The translations under genes were made by a program, and so were the position numbers. From NCBI GenBank assembly GCA_028023455.1, contig JAQFVV010000152.1:868001-932000 (forward strand): a DNA stretch of 64,000 nucleotides. The letters are read 5' to 3'. The stretch is from Epiperipatus broadwayi. Lineage: Eukaryota; Onychophora; Udeonychophora; Euonychophora; Peripatidae. This document shows, piece by piece, positions 25,711 to 38,268 of this stretch. Each line of letters starts with the position of its first letter. The stretch's first letter is position 1. The notes under the pieces were generated by a model. It was given only the letters and a program-made list of their open reading frames with translations, had not been told where the DNA came from and ran no database searches.

Positions 25711-27039
25711 AAAATGACAAAGATATGTAGGCTAATATATATATATATGCTGTTTGCACATATAATGAAGCTTTCAAGAGACTACTTGCTCTCATACTCA
25801 TAGCTGTTGTTGTTATAACTGCTTATGTAAGATAGTTTCATTGTATATGTATCAAATAAAATTTTATGAAAAAAATCTTTAAAAGTTTATATATTTCATA
25901 ATAGATCATTTGGTATTCCTTATTAACACATAGTTTTTTAAATAGTTATTTACAGAGAGCCAAGCTTGTTTTTAGCCTCTGCAATAAAAAAAATAAAATC
26001 TTAAAGATCAAGTAGATTAAATCAAGTATGATGGAATGAAATGAGTTTGTTCGTCTAGAAACTAGATAATAAAAGAAATTCAATTTTTCCAGAATCTGTC
26101 ATATAATTAAACATCAAACAATTGCAAATAATTAAACAGCAAACAATTAAAAATCAAGTTCTGATTTTATCAAGCGATTTCTAAAAGTATTTAAAAATAT
26201 ATTATTAACTACTCTGCAATTAATATTATCGAATTTTTAAAAAAGGACTTTCTGATTAATGTAAATTAAATGAAAATAAAAGTTGTCGTTAGAAATAAAA
26301 TATAAATACTGTATTGTAATTTCCTTATTAAATTAAATCTTGGTTCTTTTTCCACATTACATTTCTATAGAGAGAAAAGACAATATATGAATATGAATAA
26401 TCAAAAAAGTGTAAGACTGTCATAAAAATAATGAAACACAGTTTCACATTTTTTTGCTTATCAAGTTTTAATAATATTTACTATGCAAGGGTTGTTTAAT
26501 AATTGCAATCTTAACACAAAGCCTATTTTTAATGTCTTCACTTTGTGTATTTATGCAAATACTTAAGTATGTACTTTCATTCTATATACATTGTGGTGTA
26601 TTAGATCCATCTTTATGTAAAATAATAACCCTAAAAGGCAACTTAACACATTCTGGAACAAGTTAGGAACAATTAAAACAAGAGTCAGGAAGATAATACC
26701 TGATAGCACATTTCATGCCACTTGGCTCTTTTAAGACAACATGTGAGGCCTCAACTCTATACATTTTGCACTGAATGACAGAAGAGAAAGAAAAAATTAA
26801 GAGTGATTGTATTTTTATATGGATTTTTTTTTGTTTGTGTTTTTCACCGTCCATTGTAACTGAATTGTACATATTACTGTAATCTTATACACTAAATATA
26901 TATCAATGTATTATACTAACGTTAAAGTTGTAATATAACTTTTTTTTTTTTTTGTAAGTGATTTACAAATTTTATTGTAACTATAAATAACCTGTGCTAG
27001 ATATGTATGAATTATAGTAAATGTAAAACATCAATTTTC
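25711..27039. other. Gene-free stretch
   Basis: A+T-rich intronic sequence with a short (AT) run near 25735 and a T-run at 26940. Small open frames here show no recognisable motif. Confidence 0.5.
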
Positions 27040-28035
27040 ATATTTTCAATGTAATCTTTAGATTAAAGCATTGGATCATAAAGCCATAGATCCAGGATAT
27101 TGTCATATTCTGAAGAATATTTATAAAAATGCAACAGTAACAATTAGATTACATAATGATACTAAAAAGATTAATATTAAGAAGGCTGTATGTTAAGATA
27201 ACTCCATATCTCCAAATCTTTTTACTGCAATTTTGCAAGAAGTATTTTGTGGATTAAAATGGGAAGCTAAGGGAATAAAAGTAAATGGAGATTATTTAAG
27301 TCGTCTAGTTTTTGTAGATAATGTAGTTGTTTTTGCAAATAATGCTTTAAATTTTAGAAAATGTTGCAAGAGTTATGAGATGAAAGTAAAAATGTTGCAT
27401 TAAAAGTAAATGTTAAAAAGTCCAAAATAATGTTTAATGGATTTTCTCAAAAGAAGGAAATAAAGATTGATAATGATGATTTAGAAAATGTTAACAATTA
27501 CAAATATTTTGTTCAGTTTATTACTACAAATGGAAACATAATGGATAAAATTAATCTTAGAACTAAACTTAGCTGGAGTGCTTTTGGTAGAAATAATATT
27601 AAAAGGAAATATGCTTATGTGTTTGAAAAAGATTTTTAATAAATGCATGTTAACAGGTTTACTTACAGATCTGAGACTTGGACACTTAAAAAAGAGCAAT
27701 ATAGAGACTTCAGACTAGTGAACAAAGTGTAGATATGTATGGTAGAAGTAATGAGAAGGAATGAAAAATGAAAGACATGGATGAGAGAACAAGCAGATGT
27801 TACTGACATCATTGAAAGAATTAAAAGACTGAAGTATCTAGTATTAGCCTGGACATATTAAAAGAAATGATAATAGATAGACAGTTGTAATCTTAAACTG
27901 GACTTCAAAAAATAGTAAAAGACCTAGAAATGGACCAGGTGATATGGATGGATGAAGTAAGGAAGTGTACTGGGGTGATATGAAGAAGAGAGGCTAGAGA
28001 TCAGAGAAGATGAATTGAACTTGGAGAACTGGCAA
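27040..28035 (+). pseudogene. RTE-like LINE fragment, 3' half of ORF2
   Basis: Across three frames the sequence gives the late part of an RTE-type reverse transcriptase. SRLVFVDNVVVFANNALNF near 27300 is the degenerate YADD block, with VDN replacing ADD. Then come VKKSKIMFNGF near 27420, LENVNNYKYF and INLRTKLSWSAFGRNNI near 27490-27600. A tail block of the KR...GRP / W.DE type lies near 27900-27960. Stops and shifts abound, so it is dead. The same 3' tail recurs at 53939-54200 (plus) and 63760-64000 (minus). Confidence 0.8.
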
Positions 28036-28119
28036 TGAATTTTTAATTGATAAAAATAATATTGATGTTGAGAAATTTCTTTTTGATAAGAATTAAAACA
28101 TATGTTAAAAATATTATTA

Positions 28120-29378
28120 TAGATAGGTGGTGTAAAGAGATGGGGATTAAATTTAGTGAAGAAAAATCAAATATAATGATGGTTAATACTGGGGAAAAAG
28201 AAGATGTAGAATTTTTGTTGAGAGATATTAAGTGTGGTGAATAAATATAGTTATTTGGGAATTATTTTAAGTAATCAGAAAAATTATTTGGATGAATGGG
28301 AGAAAAAAATTGATAATTGAAGCAAAGAAAAGAAAGGGATTGATAAAGAAATTAACAATGTTTTCATATATTAAATATGATGTAGCTAGAATTATATGGA
28401 AAGGAATTGCAGTAGCAGGGTTAACATATGGTAATGATGCATTATATGTTAGTAAAGAGGTATTAAATTACTTAGAAAAAGTTCAAAGGGAAGTAGGAAG
28501 ACATGCATTGGATGCAGATATATGGACAGCAAAAGAGGCAATTCAAGGAGAAATGGGATGGTCAAGTTTTCATATGAGAGATGCAAAAAGTAAAATGAAA
28601 TTGTTTGGTAGATTGCAGTTTATGGATAATACAAGAATGTCTAAAATAGTATTTAATTGGATTATGAGTAAAGAGCATGTAACAAGATGGGTGAGAAAGA
28701 TAATATGGTATGCAAAAGATTTAGATAAAGAATTTATATCTGTATATTTGTACAAAAGATGGGATGATTGTGTTAGAAGGATTGTTGAGGGTTATAGTGA
28801 TAAGGAATGGGATAAGAGAATAGATTTATTACTAAAGAATAGGGAGCTTGAAAGATGGAGAACTAGTATGGAGATTAAAAAGTTTAAATATATATAAAAA
28901 GTAAACAGAATATTAGGTGTGAGTTAATTTATGATAATAGTAAGGTAAGTGGTTTATTGTTTAAGTCTCAAACAGGATCTTTAGTAACAAGAGAATATAC
29001 ATGTAAATGGAAAAATATGGGTGATTTAGTCTGTAAATTATGTAAGGAAGGAATAGAAAATATTAGGAATTTGTTAATTGAATGTAAATGCTTGAAAACA
29101 GAAAGGGCACATATAATGAAGTTATGGAAAAATAAATATGAAAAAAGTGATTATACAGAAAGTAGATTATTGGTTTTTATGCTGGGTTTGGAAAAAATAA
29201 GAGGGATTTAGAGTTGACAAAGATTATGTTGTGGAAATGGGATGGAGCGGGATATGCGAAAACTTAGACTGGGGAATGTAAAATTAAGTAGCTAACAAGT
29301 TTTTTTTTGATATAATTGCTTAGAGATTCTTGACTTCATTGAAGAACAAGCTATAATACATGACATCATCTTAGAATG
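28120..29378 (+). pseudogene. LINE copy A (5'-truncated, C-terminal RT region)
   Basis: The copy starts abruptly inside the RT region (IKFSEEKSNIMMVNTGE) and continues through the thumb and C-terminal domain. The longest open piece, 28292-28897, encodes 201 residues including GIAVAGLTYGNDALYVSKEV and DADIWTAKEAIQGEMGWSS. A zinc-type motif, CKLCKEGIENIRNLLIEC, lies near 29025-29085. It then ends in a short 3' UTR finishing near GACATCAT at 29365. The neighbouring copy B has the same segments, which confirms the family. Small frameshifts separate the open pieces. Confidence 0.85.
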
Positions 29379-31850
29379 AAAGTAATAAAAAATGAGAGTT
29401 AATAAAAGTGTAAAAGAAAGAAAAAAGTATGCAGAGAATATAAGTGTGCTATTAAGAAAAAAGAAAGTGAAAAAGATATTAATGCTAAATGGAAAAAGTA
29501 CTTAGACAAGAAGAAGTTGGCTAAAATAGACAATTATAGAGAGAGAATGAAATTGAATAGTAAATTGTTGGAAGATATTAATAAATGTGGAAGAGATGGG
29601 AGTAAAAAATTTTGGAATTACATTAAAAGGAGAAATGTAGTAAAGAGATATATAGTATTTCTAGATGATGAGGGAATAGAGTCTAGCTGTAGAGAACAAT
29701 TAGAGAGAATCTTAAATAGATATGTAATGAATATAGAAAAGATGTTAGATGTGAAAGACAGAGTGATAGCAAATATGAAAGCATATATTAATGGCAATAT
29801 TAGGTTTACAAAAAATGAACTGAATGAGGCAGGGAAGAAATTGAAAAGTGGAAAGGCAAAAGGTTTAGATGGATGCACAGCAGAGATGGTAATGAATTTA
29901 GGGCATAGGGCAAAAGTAAAGCTATTATCCTGTTTTAATAAGATGACACAGAAGATAGTTTTCTGGGTAGTTGGAGTAATACAAGAGTAAGATTATTATT
30001 TAAAGAAAAGGGTAATGATCATAGAAAGTTAAACAATTATAGACCAATAGTGGTAACATCAGTTTTATATAAAGTTTTCTCATATATGGTGGTTGGAAGA
30101 GTTGCGAAATGGATGGTAGAGAATATTGTAGTGGGGGAAATGCAAGGAGATTTTATATCAGATAGGTATATAGGAAATAGTTTATTTGTAGTTACACAAC
30201 TTACGGATATGAGTAGGAATTCAGGTAGACAGTTATATATGAGTTTTATAGACATAGAGAAGGCATATGAAAGAGTAAATAGAAAGTGATTATGGGTAAG
30301 TTTAGCAAATTTGGGAATGAATAAATCTTTAGTGGATATTATTAAGACATTATATGAAAATAATTACTATACATATCAATTAGGGAATATAGAATCAGTT
30401 AAAGTTAAAAATGGTGTGTGACTAAGGCAAGGATGCTCTATGTCACATATTTTGTTTTTGTTGTATTTGAGTGAAATGGAGAGAGCAACAGAAAGATTAG
30501 GAAGAGGGATAGAGATACCGTTAATAGGTGGTAAGGGAGTATATACTGTGTTGGGTCTTTTTTGCAGATGATGTTTTGTTGTGTGCAGAAAGAAGAAAGA
30601 TATGGAAGTTATGCTGAGGACATGTGCAAGGGTGGGTAAAGAGATGGAGATTAAATTTAGTGAAGAAAAATCAAATATAATGATGGTTAATACTGGGGAA
30701 AGAGAAGACATCAATTTTTTATTGGGGAATATAAAGTTAAGTGTGGTGAATAGTTATACTTATTTGGGAATCATCCTAAGTAATCAGAAAAATTGATTGG
30801 ATGAATGGGAGAAAATTCGAAAAAAAAAAAAAAAAAATAAAAAAAATAATTTAAAAGTTTTGGTTTGGGGGGGGGGGGGGGGGATGGTAATGAAGCATTA
30901 TGTATTAGTAAAGGGGTATTAGATTACTTAGAAAAAGTACAACGGGAAATAGGAAGACATGCATTAGATGCAGATGAGTGGACAGCAAAGGAGGCAATTC
31001 AAGGAGAAATGGGCTGGTCATATTCTTATATGAGAGATGCAAAAATAAAATTTTTGGTAGGTTGCAGTTTATGGATAATAAAAGAGTATGCAAAATGGTA
31101 TTTAATTGGTTACGAGTAAAGGACAGGCAACAATATGGGTGAGAAAGGTAATGTGGTTCTGCAGAAGATTTGGATAAAGAATTTATATCAGTATACTTGC
31201 ACAAAAGGTGGAATGATTGTGTTAGGAGGATTGTTGAGTGCTATAGTGGTAAGGAATGGGATAAAAGAATAGATGCATTAATAAAGAATAGGGAGTTGGA
31301 GAGATGGAGAACTAGTACAGAGAATAAAAAGAGTTTAAATATATATAGAAGTAAATGGAACATTGGGTGCAATTTAATTTATGATAATAGCAAGGAGAGT
31401 AGTTTATTGTTTAAGGCTTGAATGGGATCTTTAGCAATAAGGAATATACATGTAAATGGAAAAATATGGGTGATTTAGTCTGCAAATTGTGTAAGGAAGG
31501 CAAGAAAATATTAGCCATCTGTTAATTGAATGTAAATGTTTGAAAGCAGAAAGGGTACAAATAATGAATTTATGAAAGAATAAATATGAACAAAGTGATT
31601 ATACAGAAAGTAGGTTATTGGTTTTTATACTGGGGTTGGGAAAAGATAAGGGGGATTTACATATAAAGGCTGTAGAGTTGACAAAAATTATGTTGTGGAA
31701 ATGGGATGGAGCAGATTATGGGAAAACTTAGGGTGGGAAATGAAAAAGGAAGGTAAAGTGGCTAAGAGGTTTCTCTGTGCATAGGTGCTGATAAATTCCT
31801 GACTTTATTTAAGGAGAAGTCACAGTGTATGACATCACTTAAAATGTTTG
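29379..31850 (+). pseudogene. LINE copy B (RT nearly complete, head-to-tail after copy A)
   Basis: Copy B begins immediately after the copy A tail. It carries the linker and RT: DGSKKFWNYIKRRNV near 29600, LKSGKAKGLDGCTAEMV near 29850, NYRPIVVTSVLYKVF near 30040, MSFIDIEKAYERVNRK near 30245, RQGCSMSHILFLLY near 30430 and the catalytic FFADDVLLCAE near 30560, reached through a frameshift. The C-terminal block (GVLDYLEKVQREIGRHALDA) resumes after an odd poly-A/poly-G junction at 30817-30883. It ends near 31850 with the same GACATCA tail as copy A. No endonuclease was seen, so it is also 5'-truncated. The clade was not determined. Confidence 0.85.
30817..30883. repeat. Poly-A then G17 homopolymer junction
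   Basis: An A-rich tract is followed by 17 consecutive G at 30867-30883. By comparison with copy A, about 120 bases of LINE are replaced by this low-complexity stretch. It may be a genuine deletion with filler or a sequencing/assembly artefact. Confidence 0.8.
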
Positions 31851-33028
31851 CTTTGACATCAGTGATAATACAATCATCTTTCAAGTGACAATATTTAAAA
31901 AATGTGAACAACTAATTAAATTTTGTCTATTACTTTCAAAATATTTATTTTATTGTATATGTATTGCATAACATCAGTAAACAGCAGGACATAATATTTT
32001 CTAAGATAATATAAAATATTTACGGTCATAATTGACCCAATAGATTATTAAGTTTCCCATTCACTATGATCATTAATTTTTCATCTAGTGACAATATACT
32101 AAGCAAGAAGAATATCATGTCTTACACTTAATAAAACTTATTATGTCCAACTACCATGGCATGTCTCATGACAATACTATATCTGTCACTAGCAACTTAA
32201 GCACATAAAACTTTTTATGTACCTTTAAATTCATTTTCAGTAAATAACTTCAGACCATTGAATTACTGCTTTTTATGCAAACTACTTAAGTTAAAATAAA
32301 AATTATCATTTGTAGGCAACTATTTTATTACAATGTAAACTAATTTGGATTCATTGACTAGGTTACATGATTCACTTGTTTATGTCAATAGTTATTTAAT
32401 TGTTGTTATGTAATTTGCTAATTATATTGCTTTCTGAAGAGAGATGAATTGTATAAGACTGTTATTGCTAATAAGCTTTACATGAAATACAACATTCCTC
32501 TTTTCTGATCGAAGTTAACTTTTGAATACACAAATAATGGACATGGTTATTTCAATCATGTTCTCTTTTTTTGCTTTTTCATCATTCTTTGGTCTGTGAT
32601 TACCATTGTCCAATCTAGTATTATCATAATCTAGTTGGGTACATGTAAGATTTGGTTCCTTTCTCAAAAAAATTGAGCTACTGTTTTCCTCTTCATTGCC
32701 ATAGCCAAATCGTAACTGGATTCTGTTGTGCAACACTATTATCCATTGAGGATTTGGGCAACCATTATTTGCAAATCTTTTGTGTCCCTAATCATTACTG
32801 AAATGAATTTATTGATTCCATTGTACTTGAGAGTATATTTGAGCACTTTATAAGACTAAGTTTTTCATTTTTTCTATTTCAACAAACTGGAGAGGCTTAT
32901 TGTTTTTCTGAAGTTTGTGATGATCGTGTTCTAGCTGAATTTTTATATTGGACTATTTCCATCATCTAATATGTGTGTTGAATGTCTTTAGAAAAGTTTA
33001 ATTTTAGTTAAATATTCCAAATGCATTC
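31851..33028. other. Gene-free stretch
   Basis: Intronic A+T-rich sequence. I see no exon. The minus-strand open frame at 32515-32736 has no recognisable motif. Confidence 0.5.
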
Positions 33029-33285
33029 AACTGTTAATAATATCACAGCAAACAGGTTAGTATATGCACCAACTGTTAGTAATATCACAGCAAACAAATG
33101 TTAGTAATATCACAGCAAACAGGTTAGTATATGCACAATGTTTCAAGTGGTATATTTCTCCCCTCTTCTTCAGGTGTTGCTGGCCTGACCAGTGACAGTA
33201 CTAGCATAGAATTCGAACCTGGCTCCTTAGATTCTTGATTATTGAAATTTAAGGTAACGCTCTAACCAACTGAGGCTTATGACTT
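33029..33285 (-). mobile_element. tRNA-derived SINE with duplicated tail
   Basis: On the minus strand a tRNA-like head shows an A-box-like GCCTCAGTTGGTTAGAGCG (33258-33276) and a B box CAGGTTCGAATTC (33208-33220), spaced as in a tRNA. A body and tail follow down to 33029. The tail segment containing AATATCACAGCAAACA occurs three times at 33029-33136. A more decayed relative lies at 54205-54372. SINEs of this build are common in cephalopods, but I could not match a named family. Confidence 0.75.
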
Positions 33286-34674
33286 GTTCTCTTCTTTACT
33301 GTTATGTTTTGATTTAACTTAAAGTTGCCACTGACTATGATAAGCCACCAGACATAAGAAGTAGCCAATACTTATGCTTTCTTGATTTCTGGCTGGCTGA
33401 ATTTTAATTCTTTTAGTATTTGAGAATGGCTAGCAGATTATTGCACTACTCCTGATTTCCAGTATATATTTTCAATTAAGAGTTTTCTCTTATGCATTCT
33501 ATATATGCTAAATGCATCTCTATTAGTGTTTTATCTGGCCAAGTTAAATGAATATTTTAATTAACATTTAGATTCTGGATTACAAGTGATCCAGAGAACA
33601 ACATAGTTATTTGTGCTTTACTTCTAAATCTATCACTTTAATAAATCATTGATCTCCAGTTTAAATTTTTGTTTATATATATATAGATTGGTGGTGACTC
33701 AATTTTCCAATGTAGATGGCGTATAAGTCTTTTGTATATTATTTTTGTGACCTGGCTCATTTTGACCACTATTATAAGAGACCAAGAAGTCAAACCAGTT
33801 AGATTTTAATAATTTGCTATGATCTCTTGCAGCCTAATAAATGGAAAATATATTAGTTTCATAGATATAGTAAGCTTTCTTTTTAAATCTTTCCAAAGAA
33901 CTCAATTTATATTATTTGATAACCTGTTATTATATTATTGTTGTGCTACAATAGATAGACACTTTTTTTATTTATTACAGACTAACTATTTTTGGCCCAA
34001 TGAATACTGCAAAACTAGTCTTCAGCTCCATTAATGGCAGCATGTCAATAAAAATGATTTTTGCTTTGAAAACTGAATCCACAACATTTATGCCATAACG
34101 TTTTTTATATAAGCTCACAGTACCCTCAAAGATTTTGATAATGGATTCTCTTTTTTTCTGTCTATATTTTTGTTAGCCAGTTGGCTTCTATGTTATCTAT
34201 ATGATTACAATGTCTGTAAACTGTATAGCTATGTGAACTTTCTGTATATGTCTGTCCAAAAGCTTTACTTAGATCTTCCAGTACTTCATTTGGGAAGTTT
34301 TTAAACCATTTTTTACTTGAGGTTATTTGTTAGATGAGTATCTGACTCAGGTTTTGGTTAAATTTTGGGGTCATTTATTTTTAATAAAGTTGCTGTTTAA
34401 AAAATAGCTTTTGTTAGAAATGATTAAATGGTCATGCTAATATCAATTAACAGCTTAACTCTTGTAAATCATCTCTCTGAGCAATTTATATAAAATTCTT
34501 AAATATGCAGTTTAATTTGCTTTCTAAATATTTTCCTTATCTTCTGAAACTACAGGTGAAATTATATGACTTCAGTACGATTGGAGTCTAAGACAGAAAT
34601 AAGTTTGCTGGAGAGAGAATGCTCAATTAACAACTCAACCCATTGCCAAAACAACCTCCTTTTAATATATATAT
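33286..34674. other. Gene-free stretch, possible old repeat
   Basis: No gene is recognised. On the minus strand between about 34330 and 33700 the sequence has a faint coding look but no motif I can name, so I treat it as an unidentified old repeat. Confidence 0.4.
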
Positions 34675-37600
34675 TGCAACAAAATTAAAGGTTAAACACA
34701 AATCCAGTGTAACAAAATTAAAGATGGTTCAAATAACTATTACCATATCTGAGTTGTCTACAATATATATAAGATCATAATATTTAAAATAACGTTGGAT
34801 TTCTCAAGATATTCCACTATCAATAATTATAAGCAAATTACTAATAACTCAGGTATATGAAATCACGTTGAGGTGAGTACACCAGCAATTCAATAAAATA
34901 TAACTCAGGTATACAGACAGTGGATCTTATCCACTTTCATTTCTTGGTTTGATGTTAAGTGCATGTTTAAATAAATACTAAGTGAATATGGTCTAGCAGG
35001 GCGCCACTAGATTATCTGAATCTAGACACGGTTATATCTAATAACCTTTCACATGTACCGGGTTTGAATCCCTTCTTGGTACTTTATTTCTAATAAAAAT
35101 GGGAGATTTTGCTTTTTGAGCCATATCACTATACGCACTAATATTTAGGCAAAAGTAAAACATCTTTAAACCGAAGTGGAGTATATTAGTCATAAATCAT
35201 TTCTTAGATCTTAGCATAACAAATGTGTTTCAACATTTTATAAGTTTACTAGCTCAGATTATATATAACTAATTTAGGATGGCAATTCACTCATCCTTGC
35301 ATGAAATAGATGACGGGATGTGGTTATAATAATACTAAGAAATCACTAAATATTATAAAATTAATATTTATTTATGGCCTTTAAACAGTTAAACAGCTCA
35401 TTAATTAAAACGTTGATGATGACGATGATGATAATGATAATAATAACGATAATGACAATGGTTTCAACTACAGCTCTAGGACTAAGCCTAAACATAAAAC
35501 TAATTTTTATAAAGAAATTCATAATTATTGTTAATCTTAGCATATTTAATCATATCTTAAACAACTAATATTTAACCATTGATGATGAATGAATGATCAC
35601 ACTTAACAAAGACTACACTTAATGAAATATATATGCCTCGTTTAATAAAACAAACTAATATTTATTACTGCATTTCTAACATATACATAAAATTTTCTAG
35701 ATAAACATGAAAATTGATATGAATAATAATAATGATAATAATTGATTATATAACAATCCTCAGATTAATTTCAAGTTCTTCCCCCTTTCCCTTCAAATGT
35801 ATTTTGTATTAAGTTGGATGTCACATTGACCATGATTTTCACTCCATGAGAAAAGTATTTCAAGAAAAAAAATATTATCTGCTCATTAGCACACATACTT
35901 TATAAATCTAACATGTAAGTAGAATGTTAAAAAAAAATGTTAGTAGAATTGAAAGAGCAAGTTTTAGAAACAAGTTTTCAATTATTTTCTCCCCCTCTCT
36001 TCTACCTCTGAAATGCTATACTTAACTTGAAACAAAATAATCTAATATTCTAATACTACTTGTTACTTCACATTCACTCGCAATTATACACATATAAAAA
36101 TATTATTATGTATGTGCATGTTTTATCCCATAATAAAATATTATTTAAAACCAAAATAATAATAATATATTAGTTAAAACTAAAATCATAATACCATAAA
36201 AAAAATTGTTTTACACATTAATATTTCATAACTGTAAAATTAATAAACAAATAATTTTGATACATTCAAGATCATTTATGAAGCTCAAAGTTATTATTAG
36301 TAAGACATTCTTGTTTTTAATCGATCTGAATAGTCTTTAAAAGTTCTTTAAATAAAATATACCACTTTATTGCTAAAATGTTTATTAAGACTCTGATATC
36401 ATAAAGAAAATAGATATAAAAAGTCATATTACCGATCTTTTGTTTGTGGTGAATTTCCAAGGGTTCAAACTTGTCTTGTATAATGTCTATATTTCTGCAG
36501 CTACCATTTCCGTTTTACGTGGGAACAATCTCTTTCTTGAGGTGTATAACTATTTGATGATGATGACTCTATTGAGGTTATTTGCTTTAGTGGACAATTT
36601 GGAAATCATTATATTAATTTTTCTTCTCTTCCTGTCAAGCATGATTCTTTTAGTGGATGAAATACAGCAGTTGTTTTCACATTTATAAATTTTCTTGAGT
36701 TTAAAATCAGTTGTTGGAACCATTAATTAGACTTGAGGATTAATATTTATCGGTAGATTAATTCATCTTTCATCGAATGCAGGTGAATGCTTTCTTCCTT
36801 CTATTAAAAACATCTTATTTCTCTGGTCAGTTGAAAGGTGTAGAATATTATTTTAGACACAACACCTTTTCTTTCCTATATGATGTGCAGCTTTCCCAGA
36901 TGGTCTGGAAAAGATGGGACATACATATAATTTTTCTAGCCAGCCATTTCTTATATTTTCAACATTCAATTTAATAGTCTAATAATCTGAATCATAATCA
37001 TAATAATAATAATTCTTCAAGACAGCTTTTTATATCCAATTTTTAGCTAACTTAACCAATCAGAGATAGCATCACTTGCTATTTTTGGACAAATTCGTTT
37101 TAATTAGATCTCTAATTTATTTTCAACTAAATTATTTTTCAACTGAAAAGTTTAATCCTTTTTCCAGACACTTTTGTTTAAAAAAAAATAGACTTAATCC
37201 TTTTTTCTTTTTACACCTAGGTAACATTTCAAATTTTTGAGCTTCCTTCTTTAGATCTTAAGATAAGACAATTTCAAAATTAGAGGTTCCACCCATCTTA
37301 AGCTCCCAAAGTGACAAACAATCATTTACAAAAACAAAATTGCTACAAAAATAGATATCTGATTCAACAGATTTCCTCTTTTAACATAAAATTGTACAAA
37401 AAAATAATTTGACAGATTTAATCCTTCCTTTTCTTTCAATATTTAATAAATGTAAATTTCTGTATGTAATGTACACACATACTTCATTATTTCAAATCAT
37501 TCATAAACTAACATTAAATAATATAATTGCTAGCTTAGTAATTATAACCCTATTATTTAATTGAATCTGTAACTTTTAAATCCCAATTACAATTATAGAA

Positions 37601-38003
37601 AAGCAAAATAGAAGTATAGAATAAGATATTAGAATTGATCAAGCATAGGTTAGTTTTAAAGAAAGTCAAAGTGTTTAATATTTGAAATATAAAACAATTA
37701 AATAACTTACACATACACTGCTTATACGTATGCATTATAACTTTAATTTTTAACAAAATTTAAATATTAAATGTGTGTGCTGCTCTTTTTGAGATTTATT
37801 AACACACAAACAAGTAAATCATATAATTGTTGACCCACTCTCTTTCTGTCTAAAGCGTTTAAAATTTTGATCTGGTAGGGTTTGAACTTGGATGCCCTAC
37901 AGCTTCTTTTATGGTTATATAAAAATGTGATGATGATTTTGGTTTACCTTTTCTACATGCACATTTCTATAAATTTAGCTAGTGACCAAATTGTAATGGC
38001 ACA
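34675..38003 (-). repeat. 3' LTR (left copy), 3329 bp
   Basis: This is the 3' LTR, bounded on the inside by the polypurine tract. From about 34800 to 38003 it aligns with 42083-45290 with scattered substitutions and small indels. Its outer 125 bp differ from the other LTR and carry the end motif twice (TGCAACAAAATTAAAGG at 34675 and TGTAACAAAATTAAAG at 34718). A B-box-like GGTTTGAATCC at 35061-35071 is shared by both LTRs and suggests an ancient tRNA-like insertion. Confidence 0.85.
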
Positions 38004-38019
38004 ACTCCCCCCCCCTTCG
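38004..38019 (-). other. Polypurine tract
   Basis: On the minus strand GAAGGGGGGGGGAGT directly precedes the TGTGCC start of the 3' LTR. Its position and purine content fit the plus-strand primer of reverse transcription. Confidence 0.75.
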
Positions 38020-38268
38020 GATAAAATCATCAGCACCTTTGTTTTAACTACATCTAAAAAAATCCTAACTAATAAAATACACTAATAATAATAAACACAC
38101 TAATAATAATATATAAAAATTTTTTTAACTACTGGCAAACATCATACTTTTCATTAGAAAATCTAGCATCCTGATTTATTTGGAGATCTTTTCCTTTGTA
38201 CAAAGCATATTGTGGTCTGCATAAAATTGCAAACATACATTCAATCCCTTTTGAGATCTTTATTTTTT

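Noticed and set aside
33029-33136. Three short repeats considered as a CRISPR-like array
   Set aside because: Units are unequal and contiguous without spacers. They are the tail of a SINE in a eukaryotic intron.
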